NCBI RefSeq assembly: GCF_016086655.4
Contig: NC_052131.2
Span: 38,193,705 to 38,257,704 of the forward strand
Origin: Lepeophtheirus salmonis
Taxonomy: Eukaryota; Arthropoda; Copepoda; Siphonostomatoida; Caligidae
Direction of reading: 5' to 3'
DNA: 64,000 nt
The stretch's first letter is position 1. Each line of letters begins with the position of its first letter. A program made the position numbers and the translations under genes. Shown here piece after piece: positions 1-11,789 of this stretch. The notes under the pieces are model-generated. The model was not told the DNA's origin and searched no databases. It saw only the letters and a program-made list of their open reading frames with translations.

Positions 1-73
1 TGAAATGAAGGCCTGTGTCGCCTCAATTGTGGATGTCCTAAAAACTTCGAGATTTAATTGTGTATATAAAGTT

Positions 74-95
74 AATATATATATATATATATATA
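74..95. repeat. (AT)n microsatellite
   Basis: Uninterrupted AT dinucleotide run of about 11 units, seen directly. Confidence 0.9.
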
Positions 96-99
96 AAGG

Positions 100-2740
100 C
101 TTATTGTATTACTGCTTGTATTATTTTTTGATAATCTTGATAAATTTGAACTTGGGAAAATTCGTTCACGATTCTTAGGCACACACTGTACACATACCTT
201 TATATTTATACTTGATCCAACAAAATAATGTCATTTATTATTTACGAATTGACTGACAATTCATTAATTATATATTCTAGGCTTCATCAATTACATATAT
301 ACATTTCGAGCTAATATTATAATTAGATATGTTTTCTATATTATCATTTTTCAACATGGTGGAATCATAAATCAAATCCAAATATTTTTTTTCCAATATG
401 CTTTGATACATCCCCGGCCGACGGGTTTTGCACCATCTACTTCTACGTAAGTACTTTGTCGTTTTATGTGCAATGTTTGTGATGTATGTTGTTAAATAAA
501 CATTTATGTATTAAAAGGATCTTTGATGCTCAGGGAAACGGTGAAGAAAGAATTTAACCTACCTCAGGGCCCAGTAACTCACACGCACAACCTGTTGGCC
601 GACACGTATTATAATATATTAGAAGGGGTCCTTTCCTTAGGGCCCAACACTTTACCTTCCCAACCTGTGGCTGGGGTTCATTTTTGGATATAACAAGGGG
701 TCCATATTACTTAGGGAAAAAGCTGCGGGAGAATTTATTTTATCATTCTATAGTTTATTCTCCCGAATATAATATAAATTGCACACAATAATAATGTCTT
801 GCAATTAAATTAAATATTGCTTTGTGATGATAATACCCTCAACAATTTTGTTTCACAAGGATAATGTACACGACGATTTTACTAAGCAACGATATTACGC
901 CTACAATTTTGTCCGCAACTTTATTACTGGCATCATTTTAACGGACACCATTAATAATAGAGAAGGATAGGAACAAGAGAATATATTTTTTTGTGTGTTA
1001 TACATTCGTCGTCATAAAATTCCCTTCTTCTTTTTTATAACTTAATATACTTACGTGCATTTAGGAATTGATACGTTAATATATTGTTTTTAAGAGCTGT
1101 TTTACCCTGAACATTTATTCAACTTTAGATTATAATTTTTCTCAGAATGTCAGATTAATTTATTGTAATCGGATGCAATCCCCTTTTATATCATGGAAAA
1201 TATAAAGTCACAGAAGTTCTTATCGAATCTTAAGGAGATAGAGATCCTGAAAAAAGTTAGGGGCCATTATACTTATCCTCAAATACCAAGAAACCTCTAA
1301 TGCTGAATTACTTAAAATGTGGTATAAAAGGGGCTCTTCTTCACAATATGAAAATTTCCATATAGTAGTTATTTTGTAAGAAATTTCTATAAACAAATTT
1401 GAAATAACGATGCCCAGTAATATTGGGGTCCTCTTTTTGTCGCTTTGGGGCTCTTGAAGCCTCCTGGTGACATAGACTGACTCTTTCATCCACTTTAGAG
1501 CAACGTAAACGGTCCTTCAGGGGGTACTTAGTGGAATTGATGAGAGCCTTGGATCTGTTTCTCGCTAGACCTAATCAACAATAGTCGTTCTTCACGTTGA
1601 TTCTATGGTTGTTGTTGTTGGTATTTTCATTGCAAAATTGGAACCAAATTGTTGCTGAGACTCAACATCATACACATGGGTGTAATGTTTTATATTGATA
1701 ATGTCAAATTTCATCCGAATTTATCTGTTTTACAAAGTATGTTACTGATAACAGATTGGAAAAACGCTCTGCTAAAGTGTTGAAAATGTTTGGAACTAAA
1801 CAAGCAATCATTGGAAAGAAAAATGCTTTTAAAGACTACAAATTTCGAAGAACATGCTACAATAAGTTTCAGGACTACGATAGTTCTTTCAACTTTCAAA
1901 CTGAACACTACCTCCAAGTAATCACAAGGAACTATGACCGTATCTGTCAAATCTGTAAAAAAGTACAGATATAAACAAAAGCTTAAAACTCAAACTAGAC
2001 AATTTAAAACTAGAGATTTAAAATTAAATTAAATTTTACAAGGTCAAATCACCAAAAACGGTAAAAGCGCATAATCCACCATAATACGGTAAATTATTTT
2101 AAGGGGAAGTTTGGACTTTACAAAGTGATATTCTTGTTATCATATAAGTTGAATTCCTGATATCAATACACTTTGTTACTTAATCTTTAAAAACGAAGAT
2201 CGTTATGAGTGGAATTCTTGATCTTTATTTAATTATGCAAGAATATCCAATGGAAGCAAATACGACATAAGATATCCTTTTGTTTTTTATAATAACCCTA
2301 TAATGTATTTTTACATTGAACGGCAAGATAAAATCGATTTCAAATAATATTCTGACGATAAAAACGTCAGATACATTAATCAAATGATATCTGACAGTTA
2401 ATTTATTTTTGTAATAAAGTGCATTAGCAGAAAGACTATCATGAAATCTCGACATATTTTCATATGATAAGATATGACTAACCATTTTTGTATGTATCTA
2501 TACTAGCAATTATTGTATAGAAGGAGTGACTCATATGTGATTATAGAATGCAGATAGTCTAATTAATCAGAGGGAATGATGTTCAATTATTCATAAATGT
2601 ACATACCAGGCGTAACAAGGAAAAAATTACACGCGTAAGAATGGGTTGTCGAAGTTTACATGATTTTTTTTTTTTGAAACTCCAGATAAATTAATTGAAA
2701 ATAAGGTGTATTTTTAAATTGTCTGATCAATGAGTTCCAG
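100..2740. other. AT-rich spacer, no gene recognised
   Basis: No open frame here has a recognisable domain, a convincing start or splice sites. Open frames at 1220-1489, 1756-1974 and 2225-2485 are short and of low-complexity composition. Around 560-720 there are several GGGCCC-type palindromes in a locally GC-richer patch (CTCAGGGCCCAG, CTTAGGGCCCAAC), which may be a decayed repeat. Confidence 0.5.
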
Positions 2741-2764
2741 AGAACTTGAAAACTGATTGAATCT

Positions 2765-3580
2765 TTCAATAACGATGGAATTACTCCTTCACAGATAGTA
2801 AGGTTGGTACGAACAACTAGAGTGACCGTTTATAATGTAAAAACGAGAATCATAGTCGAGGAAGGAATGGATATACATATGGCTCAGAGAGGAAGCCTAA
2901 ATTAGACCTCAATGCTATGAAGTGTCTGTAGGACTGGTACTGGAACCATATGGTCATTGCCCCTTACCCCATTTTTTGCCGAATTTTTATAGTTATCATA
3001 ATTTAAAAAAATCGTATTTTCCAAAGAAGTTTAATTCGTTCAAATTTTAACCCTATCCGAAAAAAAATTCTTTCAAAATTGTGAAAGATACCAAAACCTT
3101 GCCTCAAAAGAAAAAAAAATCTAGCAGACTCCCATGAGGATATCACTATTTTGTCATTTTTTTCCAACTTGCAAATAGATTCATGCCAGTGGTCTGTAGG
3201 CCCATGCAGAAGAACTCAATGTTTCCAAGATGACTATGTGAAAATATAAAAAAACGGATAGAAGGTCTTGCTGGAGGATGGTGCCGAAACTTATTCCTCA
3301 AAAGTTGCCTAGAAGTCCTTGAAAGACAATCAGCCTTTTTGGAGGGTATTTTTTTAATGGTTTGACCCCCTATAGCTGGGATGTCAAGACTTGCTCACTA
3401 TGCCTGCTGTCATAAAGTGAGAACAAAGCCTGTAGACTTCGCCACCCAATCATTGATCCCCTGAAAACCCCTTGTCAATGATCAATGGGCAATAATGTCC
3501 GAGACCTATATCAAGGCTGTTTGCAAGGACTTCCAAAAGAGATTTATGACTGTTTGTTCTGTCAATGGGGGTTATATTAC
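2765..3580 (+). mobile_element. Degenerate mariner-type transposon
   Basis: Two parts of one transposase are visible on the plus strand. At about 2770-2890 a helix-turn-helix start reads ITPSQIVRLVRTTRVTVYNV, followed by EEGMDIHMAQRGS. At about 3260-3580 the end of the protein reads DGAETYSSKVA, KACRLRHP and then SETYIKAVCKDFQKRF. These match the usual order of a mariner transposase: DNA-binding start, QDGA catalytic Asp region, and C-terminal tail. The middle is missing or unreadable and both parts contain frameshifts, so this is a pseudogene. Family assignment rests on motif memory; terminal repeats were not found. Confidence 0.75.
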
Positions 3581-3937
3581 GTAAAAAGTATTCTTTCTTG
3601 TCCTATATTTTTAATTTATTCTTATAAAAATTAATCATTTCAATTAGTTATTTTTTACGACTTGTTGTTCATGATGTATTTAGTGAGTAAATTTTTTTTC
3701 GTTTTACTCGGTATATGTGGGACATATTAGGAAATATTCCAAACTTGGCCCTTCAGGACTTTTTGCACGTTTTCCTTCAAATGGTTTCCTAGTAACTATG
3801 AAAATGTTTTTTTTTATATATAACACATTTTGTTTGGATAGCAGATGCGGAGTAAACATTATAAATGTCTGTATCAATCTTTCTTTATAAAAGAAAAAGC
3901 CCAAAATTATTTCAAATGTGGCAATGGAAGTCGGAAT

Positions 3938-3975
<38 letters not shown>

Positions 3976-4159
3976 CTAGCCCTGAAAATGGATGGCGCTA
4001 AAGCGTTTCTTGGAGCAATTTTTTTTTCCCAAATTAGAACACATATTAGTTCTAACTCTTACTAACAATTGTAAAATCGTCTCGTAAATCAAAAATAAAA
4101 TTGAAAAAAATGGAGCCTTATTTCTGAATTTATATACCTATAATAGGTTAAACACTTGC

Positions 4160-4330
4160 TGATACTGCAAGTCCAGATAGAGTTTTGAGTCTTTATTCAC
4201 AATTACAAGACCTTGAATATTTTTATTGAGTTCAGTTCAAGTCCTCAGAAAATATAAAATAATTCAAAGAGTAATTTATATCCAATCAAAAAATTGATAT
4301 AACTTTTGAGTGTTCGTCAAGTCAGTGATG
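4160..4330. repeat. CAAGTC/GAGTC-rich dispersed repeat, copy 1
   Basis: Contains many degenerate copies of CAAGTC, TTGAGTC and AGTTCA. It aligns by eye with the block near 10385-10500: both run through TTGAGTC/TCAAGTC, then TTATTCAC/TTACTCAC, then GAGTTCA..CAGTTCAA, then AGAAAAT. The two are diverged copies of one repeat whose core behaves like a simple-sequence array. Confidence 0.6.
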
Positions 4331-4849
4331 CAATCTGTGAAATGTGTACAGATCCGCTCTCAACCGCAATTGGATTTTGGTCAGAAGCTGACAGTATGTT
4401 TTTTATATAACTTTGACTATTCAAATTAGAGAAAATCAGATAACACTAGAAAAGCTGCATTTATTTAGATGCAACTAAAAGATTGGATGCACTAAAAACT
4501 ACTCAAACTAATGCACTGCGACTTGAGGTTAACTCTAGAGAAGAAAAAAAATGAATCCTGGTATATGTTTTAAGCAGCGTCCTGTGGCAGCAAATACTTG
4601 TTTTGAGCAAAGTTGTAAATTAGGAGAAGTTTGTAATAGCTAATAATGGAGTGTGTACGCACTGATCTCCAAAACTGAAAAAAGAGAAATGACAATTGGA
4701 TATCTAACAGCATCTAGATGAAATTTTGGAGCTTTTTACCCATGTCATTTAAAGGAAAATTGAAGCCGAAGTGTCTAAAAGTTATTTGTCGTCTTAATAG
4801 TTTATGGGACCACCTTCGTCAGTATATGTGTAGTTTGCAAATGAAAATC

Positions 4850-5050
4850 CTGAAATTCAGACTTTTACTACGAGCTATACACAAAACGGTATATTAATGA
4901 TGTTCTTGTTCTGTTGGAGAATCTCTCGTTTGGATTGAGCCAGCAATATGTCCGTGAGGCTCAAGGGAGAGTAGATAAAAATAAAGAAATGTTGCCCTGG
5001 TACTTTGTTTGTCAATTGGAAAATCGTTTATTAAATTTGCTGATTTGAAA
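4850..5050 (+). other. Unassigned open stretch, possibly a coding relic
   Basis: An open frame of about 65 codons with no ATG at its start and a less AT-biased, protein-like composition. Readable segments include ENLSFGLSQQYVREAQGRVD and LPWYFVCQLENRLL. It is bounded by a TGA on each side. I do not recognise the family. It could be an exon of a host gene or a retroelement fragment; no clear splice acceptor or donor was found. Confidence 0.25.
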
Positions 5051-5374
5051 AGAAGTAACACATTGTTGATGAAGTCATTGTTTATATTAATGATTCAGAA
5101 TCCATAAAAACTTTATATTAGTCTCTTTTTGGATGTGAAGCACTGATAAATCTGCTTAGCCTGTGTTCAACTCATTTATATGTCAAAGGTGTTCCCTAAA
5201 CCCCCTTAAATAGTTCCGCTGTCTATGCCCACTGTTAACCATTTTTGTCAAACAGCTAATGTAAAATCTCTATATTTCATATCAGAAACCCTAGACGATA
5301 ATTCTTAAGCTATCAAAGAATAAGAATGTTTTGTATAACAATTTGTAGATTCTACTACCAAATATCGTTATTTA

Positions 5375-5714
5375 CAGGGTGTTCCAGAGTGATAGGCCTT
5401 TCACTTCAATAAGTTAAAGAGTATTTTCTGTAGAGATTTGCTTATTCAAGTCATAAATATTATGGTAGCAATTTGTAAAGGAATAAATTACAGTGTTGTG
5501 TCCACACTTGAAATCAAGTACTAGGAGGGGCACAGACAAATTTGAGGAGAAGAAGAATGCAGTTTCCTGACTCAGGAAAGACTCCCCTGATGGGAGTTGC
5601 AGATAAAATGTCAGAAGACGTTGTTGGTACTAGGGATTGTGTAGATAATCTAATACAAACCCTAATCTGTGAGTTATAAATTTTTTCATGGTACTTAAAT
5701 TCGGGACCACCCTG
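5375..5714. mobile_element. MITE-like element with CAGGGTG termini
   Basis: The interval starts CAGGGTGTTCC and ends GGACCACCCTG, so the outer 7 bases are perfect inverted repeats with partial pairing further in. Each end is flanked by TA, the target duplication used by Tc1/mariner elements. It is 340 bp long with no open frame, so a non-autonomous mariner relative is the simplest reading. CAGGGTG-type ends also occur at 36235 and 56420, beside mariner remnants in this window. Confidence 0.7.
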
Positions 5715-6015
5715 TAATAATCATAACAACTTTATCATTATAACCATACATATGTAAATGGTTTTTTGATATTGGTACGTATTGATTAATAATAATAAAA
5801 CTCAAATTGAATAGTCATAATTGAATTATTTTTTATTATCATTAATATTTATATAAATTGGAGAGGGACATTAATATTCTACAGCTAATAATTCAAATAA
5901 CTCACTTGATACTCCTACAAAATAAATCTAAAACAACCAAATTAAAAGTATAAAGGTAATATGTATCAAAAACAGACAAAATAGGAACACATCGAGATGC
6001 TGCCATCAGAAGCAC

Positions 6016-9000
6016 TTATGATAAAGAAAGATTGTATTCTTCATTATTGCTACCCATACAACTATTCATCTTTTTTAATATCTCTCGAATTGAAGGGCGC
6101 GAAAAGGGATCCAAATACCAACAAAGTAATAATATTTCCTTCAGTGCTGATGTAAACAATGACGATAATTCTGGATGATGATTTTTAGCTTTGAATTCGT
6201 ATACCTATTTAAAATACAGAAGAAGAAAAAAACAGTAAAACAAGTTCTAGGACTACTTGCCGAAATCCATTTAGCCGTAGGGTATTTCACAAAAATAGAC
6301 CTAAAATACTACATAGATTTGATTATCATCATTAATCTCTACTTATTAACTGTATTTAGAGATGTTAAAAATTATGTAATCTCGGTCACCGTAAATTAAA
6401 ATCTCTTAGGCAAAGGTGGCATGCGAAAGAACAACAAACATCAGAGCTCACACTGAAACCACACTTTTTTTGCTCTCTTTATCATAGTCAAATGCAGTTA
6501 TCCCTTACGTCATATTTAAGTTTATACTGTATATCTTTTGAAGCTTTATTAAAAACTATTTGGTGAAGAAAGTGAAAAGAAAGTTAAGTTTATTTTTAGC
6601 GAACTTTAACTGAAATCAACATTTTTTATTCAATATGGTCTCTCTCAGACTCATTGACGGCATCTGCCCTCTTCCTGAAGGACGCACAAACTTTACAGAT
6701 CTAGGATTCGGACAAGTCAGCCCAGGCAGCCCTAATGAGAAACTCCAAAGATATCGCAGACCCGTGAGGCTTGTTGCAAGCAGCTCCCTTGACCTTTGCC
6801 TAGATAGAATAATCCAAAGGATTAAGATCAGGGGAGCTGGGAGGCCAAATGTTCTTGGACACATTCAAAAGAAGCTTGAATCGAGACAACCTCTTTTTCT
6901 TTGTGAGATGTCTATTACTCCTTCTTCTTGATTTTGCTTCCAGATCATATTTAATTGAAACCTCTCTCATATTCATCTTCTTAGCCATAACACAAATCGG
7001 TGTCACTAGATTTCTTACTAGGCAGTTTTGGAGACGCATAATCAGGGTCTTTGTACTTACTGTTCCTATTGTATCTTGCCCAGACTTTCTGACGACTGTT
7101 TCTTTGGTTTCAAATCGCTTTTGAATATCATATACACCCGTCCAGTTCATCCTGTCATCATTTGCAATCTCTATTGGAGTCTTCTGGCGTGTGAAAATTT
7201 CAAGCACGCAAATTTTTTTTGGCTTCAATTTTGTCGTCTTTAAAGATACAGTCAATATTTATAAATAAAAACAATTGCAAAATGATTATTAGAATATAAG
7301 AAACCTCTTCTTTTTTTTTCAAAACTTGAGCGGTGAGCATTTTTTTAGGTATAAACTTAAATCTAACGCATGGGCTATATGAATTGATTATGTATTTTTA
7401 GCCAAAAAGTAAATTCAGCAAAATTACTGTCGACAAATTATCTGCGTATAAAAACAAAACACCAAATATAAATGATGTTTACCTCTCCAATGGATAAATC
7501 TTTATAAGGTTCTTTGCGTTCAAAGAGCTGCCAAAGAAGTATTCCGAAGGAATAAATATCCGCTGATGGATACATGTAGATACGTTTCCTTTTAACAAGG
7601 ATCTCTGGAGCCATCCATGCGGGAGTACCTCTTATGCTTAAAATCTCTAAGAGCAAAATAGTGAATAAAAATTATCATCCATTATAAAATATAAATAACT
7701 AGAAAAATATACTTGAGCTGTTGTGTGGCACGAGTTTTTGAGCAAATCCAAGGTCCGCTAACTTTGCTCGTATTTTGCATGGATGATTGGTGAGTAGTAT
7801 GTTACTGGACTTGACATCAAGATGCACAATCCCACGATCATGCATATAACACAGAGCATTTCCAACTTCGTTGGTAATTGATAAAATGAAAGCCGTAGAG
7901 ATCGAGTTATGAGAGTTTAGAATATAGCTCTCAAGAGAGCCAAGGTTCATATACTCAAAAATCAGAGCATACAACGAGTCCTTGTCATTACAAATCACAC
8001 CCAAAAGTTGAATAATGTTTTCGTGGCGTAGTTGTAAAGACATTATGCCTTCATGAAGTAAATTTTTTTTCTAAAATAAAAAATTAATATTATTATAAAG
8101 AGCTATTTGGGATCTTCTTGAAGAAATTATTTAGATTCCTGGTGTCTAAAGAATACTTATGGAAGTATTATTTGTTTTTTTAAATATAAAATAAGATCGT
8201 TATCTAATTACTTTAGGCTTCTTTCTACCTATTTATGACTATTACGGAGTATCTCTAGCTTTGATTATTGTAAATTATCTATTGGATAATTATGGGTAGT
8301 TGAAAGAAATAATTTGATTTATCAATTTTCGGGAAATTTATTGACTCTTATAAGTCTCTAATCTTTTCATTCCACTAAATGTGGAGTGAACATGAGCTTT
8401 TTAAACAGGCTCTTATCGAAAGTCCCCTCGATAGACGTCAACAAACTTATGTATTTGTAAAAGAAAATTCTTAATTTATTTCCATACACAATTAACTTCA
8501 TTTTTTTATCACCCAATCTACCGTTTGCTTAAGGGAAGGATTTAACCGATCAAAAATAGAGATATATTTGTATTATACCAAAATATTAGTATTTAAACAG
8601 CTGAAAATGAGCCTATACATGAAAAAAATGATTATATGGAAACCAGGAACCCTGGACTCATTGCCATTCAATACTGTAGTCTTACATTTACTGATGATTC
8701 TTTGGATTTGTTGAATCTTTTCACGGCTACTTCTTTGTTAAAGAGTTGTCCTTTATAGACGTTGGAATAGGTTCCATGGCCGATAATAACGGGAGAAGTT
8801 GAATATTTAATTAAATTTTGGTGAACATTAATAGAATTAAGGTATGTGATTCTTAGATTCGAGTAATGATCAGTTTGTTTTGGTTCTTTTGTAGTAGTAA
8901 AAGACGTATTTGAACAATCCTATCAATATAAAGAGTGGATATACACACTATTAATAGTAATTTGAAGGCTAAAAAAACATACCATGACGCTAGATGATTG

Positions 9001-9237
9001 ATAGCTCCCATTACATATTGATTTACCAATTATTCTTAATTGATTCTGTGAAACCTCATTATTTCTAACACTTTTGTTCTTTGATACTTTACTGTAAGAA
9101 GTTGAGGCCGGTAGACTCTCAGAGAACCTTTTTGATGTCAATTCCAATATTTGACGTCTATTTATAAGTTGTGGAAATAGAGAATTGCTCTCATATCCAC
9201 GGATGTGATTGCTGTTATATTTTGTTATCAACTTCAT
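6016..9237 (-). CDS. mos: MOS-like serine/threonine protein kinase, five exons
   Basis: Exons on the minus strand: 9237-8983, 8919-8692, 8070-7713, 7646-7483 and 6204-6016, all with GT/AG junctions and matching phases (0,0,1,0), giving 397 residues. Core kinase motifs occur in order: glycine loop GHGTYSNVYKG (132-142), VAVK Lys152, helix-C Glu168, catalytic loop HLDVKSSN (244-251, Asp246), metal-binding DLG (Asp267, Leu in place of the usual Phe), MAPE (Glu295), ADIYSFG (Asp310), and CWYLDPFSRPS (from 363). The HLD catalytic loop and the ADIYSFGILLWQL segment are characteristic of MOS, the germ-cell MAPKKK that activates MEK in meiosis; the MOS assignment is inference, the kinase assignment is firm. 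The first 85 residues are low-similarity and Ser/Asn-rich. An acceptor-like TTTATAG just before the first ATG leaves room for an upstream exon. A candidate polyadenylation signal (TTTATT on the plus strand, 5832-5837) follows the stop. Intron 4 (1278 bp) contains a mariner relic. Confidence 0.85.
6612..7270 (-). mobile_element. Core-deleted mariner relic inside the kinase intron 4
   Basis: A 151-codon open frame (7255 down to 6800) begins with a transposase-like DNA-binding region containing GVYDIQKRFETKETVV and MAKKMNMREVSIKYDL. It then passes directly to NIWPPSSPDLNPLDYSI, which belongs near the C-terminus. In other frames the tail continues as KACNKPHGSAISLEFL and VCASFRKRADAVNESE, ending near 6614. 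The segment that normally carries the first two catalytic aspartates is absent. The element has the same orientation as the host kinase and lies wholly within its intron, so it need not disturb the protein. Confidence 0.8.
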
Positions 9238-9239
9238 AT

Positions 9240-11750
9240 CAAAAAATGTCTATAAATTATAAAACAAAAGACAATTAAATGACTTAGACAATAACAATTA
9301 AATTATGTAGAAAGATCGAATCAAAATGAAGTTTCAAAAAGAAATTAGATATGCTAAATCAATAATAAATGAATAATTGATATGTTACCAACATTATCAG
9401 TTTATTATCATGTTAGACATAATACATGATATATTTATATATTTTTCATGAATTCTTTAAAAACAAACAGGTCATTGATTATTTATAACCAAAAATGGAA
9501 TCCTTAGTAAATACGTACTGTCTGAGGAATATAACAATCTCATGGTCTTTAATAATTAATTAAAAAATGAGTAGTGATTGGAATTTTACTATAGAGGATA
9601 AATATTTAGATTTACTTATTCATAGATAAAGGAATATGTTTTAAATTTGTTGGATGTTTATTGCTTAGAAAAATATCAATAGGGATGTCTGGTATGATCT
9701 CATATAAAACATGTTAACTCTGAGAGATTAATGATGACGTAAGAGATTAAGCTCCTTCCAAAAGGAATTGCTCTCACAGGAAAACACAAAATATTTCTCC
9801 GTTTTGGGCTTGCATCCACAAGAAGACAGCCACCTATCCATTTTACCTAAACGATATTTTTTTAAACGGCTTCTACAGTGGAAGAGTCTGCGTTTATAGG
9901 TAAAATAACGTTTACAAGTCGTAATTTGTAAAACAAATTGTACAAATTAAGAAGACGATTTAATTTTATACTTCAAAGGCACTCATTTTCCCTTCTCTAA
10001 TAGGTAATAATAAGATCAAATACGGATAATATCAATCCAGAGTAAACATGATTATAATTCATCATAAATTATATAATACAATTTCAAAATCAAACTAAAG
10101 TCTTTACTTGGATATGTTTTAGAAACTATATTTAAACTATTACCGTGAAGGGATAATGACTTTGTGACAAATAGTGAATAGTAGGGTAATTAAGGTTGAT
10201 ATCCCCTAAATTAAATTAAATATATATTACATACAATTAAATATACCTAGAGCTAAGACGATTCTGCAAAAATCTATTATACTGGAGTCGATAATCCAAT
10301 TATAATTACAGGCTTTATTATTAAAACTCATGATCAAATTGTCATTCTAGCGATAACCAAAGGACGAAAAAAGTCATTATACTGCGGGTCCATGTCAAGT
10401 CTCAAGTCTTTACTCACAAGTCCAAGTCCCTAAATATTTTCTTCGAGTTCACCCAGTTCAATTCCTTAGAAAATAAAATATAATTTTAAGAATATTATAT
10501 ATCCAGGTATAAATTTAGATTGATTTTAAGTCAAAGTAATCAGATTTCTTTTGAATTCATTCCAAGTCAATAATTATAGTACAGAGCACGCAGTTTTAAA
10601 AAATTTCTTGAGTCGTGTACAAGGTAGCTTTAGAGTCTTAGCTATTGGGTCCAAATCAATTCATGAGTCTTAAGTTGTGTCGTCAAGTTGAGTTATAAGT
10701 CTTCAAAATATGTGCTCAATTCCATATTGAGTAGCAAGACCCACCTCAAGTCAAAAGTTATTATGTAGTTGGTATACAATTAAGTTACTTCAGTGATTGT
10801 ATTTCCGCTATATTTAATTCCCAACAGTTTTATAGTATTAGCATAGCCGTGGTAAAAAATATCGGTTTAAGAAAAATAAATAGGTCTTTCAATCCATCAA
10901 TGATCATGTCTCTGATTATTTATCTCCTAAATCAAACCACATATTGATAATAATTAAGTATATTTCAACATGTTTCGCCGTTATGAAATTGTATCATTTG
11001 GGGAAACGTAAAAGTGAGAGGATTCATGGGACCAAAGTTCGAAGTACTCACTAATCTCATTCAATTTAAGAATAAACAATTATTGATTCTTGAATTGAGA
11101 TATAGTCAGAATAATCTTCACATCTCTAAATTCATATAATTATGTATATGAATTATTGTTATTTCAATAAGTATTTGAAAAAATAATATTTTTTGAAGCA
11201 CTATCTCTGTTTAACATACCGAACTAATACAATTCGAATGTTATGATCAAATATTTCTTCTTTTTTAACGGTATCAACAACTCTTTTACATCATCATTCT
11301 TATTTAAATAAACTAAATATTTAGAGATTATAAAAGTCAACTTACGCAATCGTCAATAGAAAGGTTGTTGAGTGTATTTAAGTTCAACAGGTTTGTTTAT
11401 CTTTGAAGTACGCTGCGTTACACTCACTCAATCTCTCTCTCCTTTGTCCCCAAGGGATAAAAAAAGAAAAGGGTAAAAAGGAAGAATAACTTGGGATCTG
11501 ACAAGTTCTACTGATCGAAAGGGATTGAAGAACAATTTGTAGTTATTTACTCTTTCTCCCTTTCTCACTCTTTTATTATTACTATCAATTGTGTTCTCTG
11601 AAATTGGTCATTGCAAGAAAATACACTACAAACTGATAGAATGAGAAGCAGTAAATAATACTATGTTCTAGTACCCATTTTCAATGAATATTTTACAATG
11701 TTATTTAGAGGATAGAATGAATATAATTTTCGTAACAACAGGAGGAACGT
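9240..11750. other. AT-rich spacer upstream of the kinase gene
   Basis: No recognisable gene. The kinase promoter should lie near the left end, but I cannot pick a TATA box or start site with confidence. The CAAGTC-rich block at 10385-10760 is listed separately. CT-rich tracts at 11430-11460 and 11550-11580 precede the possible first exon at 11755. Confidence 0.5.
10385..10760. repeat. CAAGTC-rich dispersed repeat, copy 2
   Basis: At least ten degenerate occurrences of CAAGTC, TCAAGT or GAGTCTT over 375 bp, including the run TCAAGTCTCAAGTCTTTACT. Homologous by eye to the shorter block at 4160-4330. Probably a simple-sequence expansion within a dispersed repeat. Confidence 0.6.
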
Positions 11751-11754
11751 CGCC

Positions 11755-11779
11755 ATGGCAGTGGATTCGGGAGAGAGGC
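11755..11779 (+). CDS. Possible first coding exon of an unknown gene
   Basis: The ATG sits in a near-ideal context (GTCGCCATGG) and opens MAVDSGERR. A splice-donor-like GTGAGTGT follows at 11780, right before an A-rich stretch that makes continued reading unlikely. The 300 bp upstream hold CT-rich tracts like those near transcription starts. No partner exon was identified, so this could be chance. Confidence 0.22.
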
Positions 11780-11789
11780 GTGAGTGTAT

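Larger units (their letters stand above)
3605..5370. other. Spacer with repeat fragments, no firm gene
   Basis: Apart from the CAAGTC-rich block and the open stretch near 4850-5050 listed separately, I see nothing that supports a gene in this interval. Confidence 0.4.
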
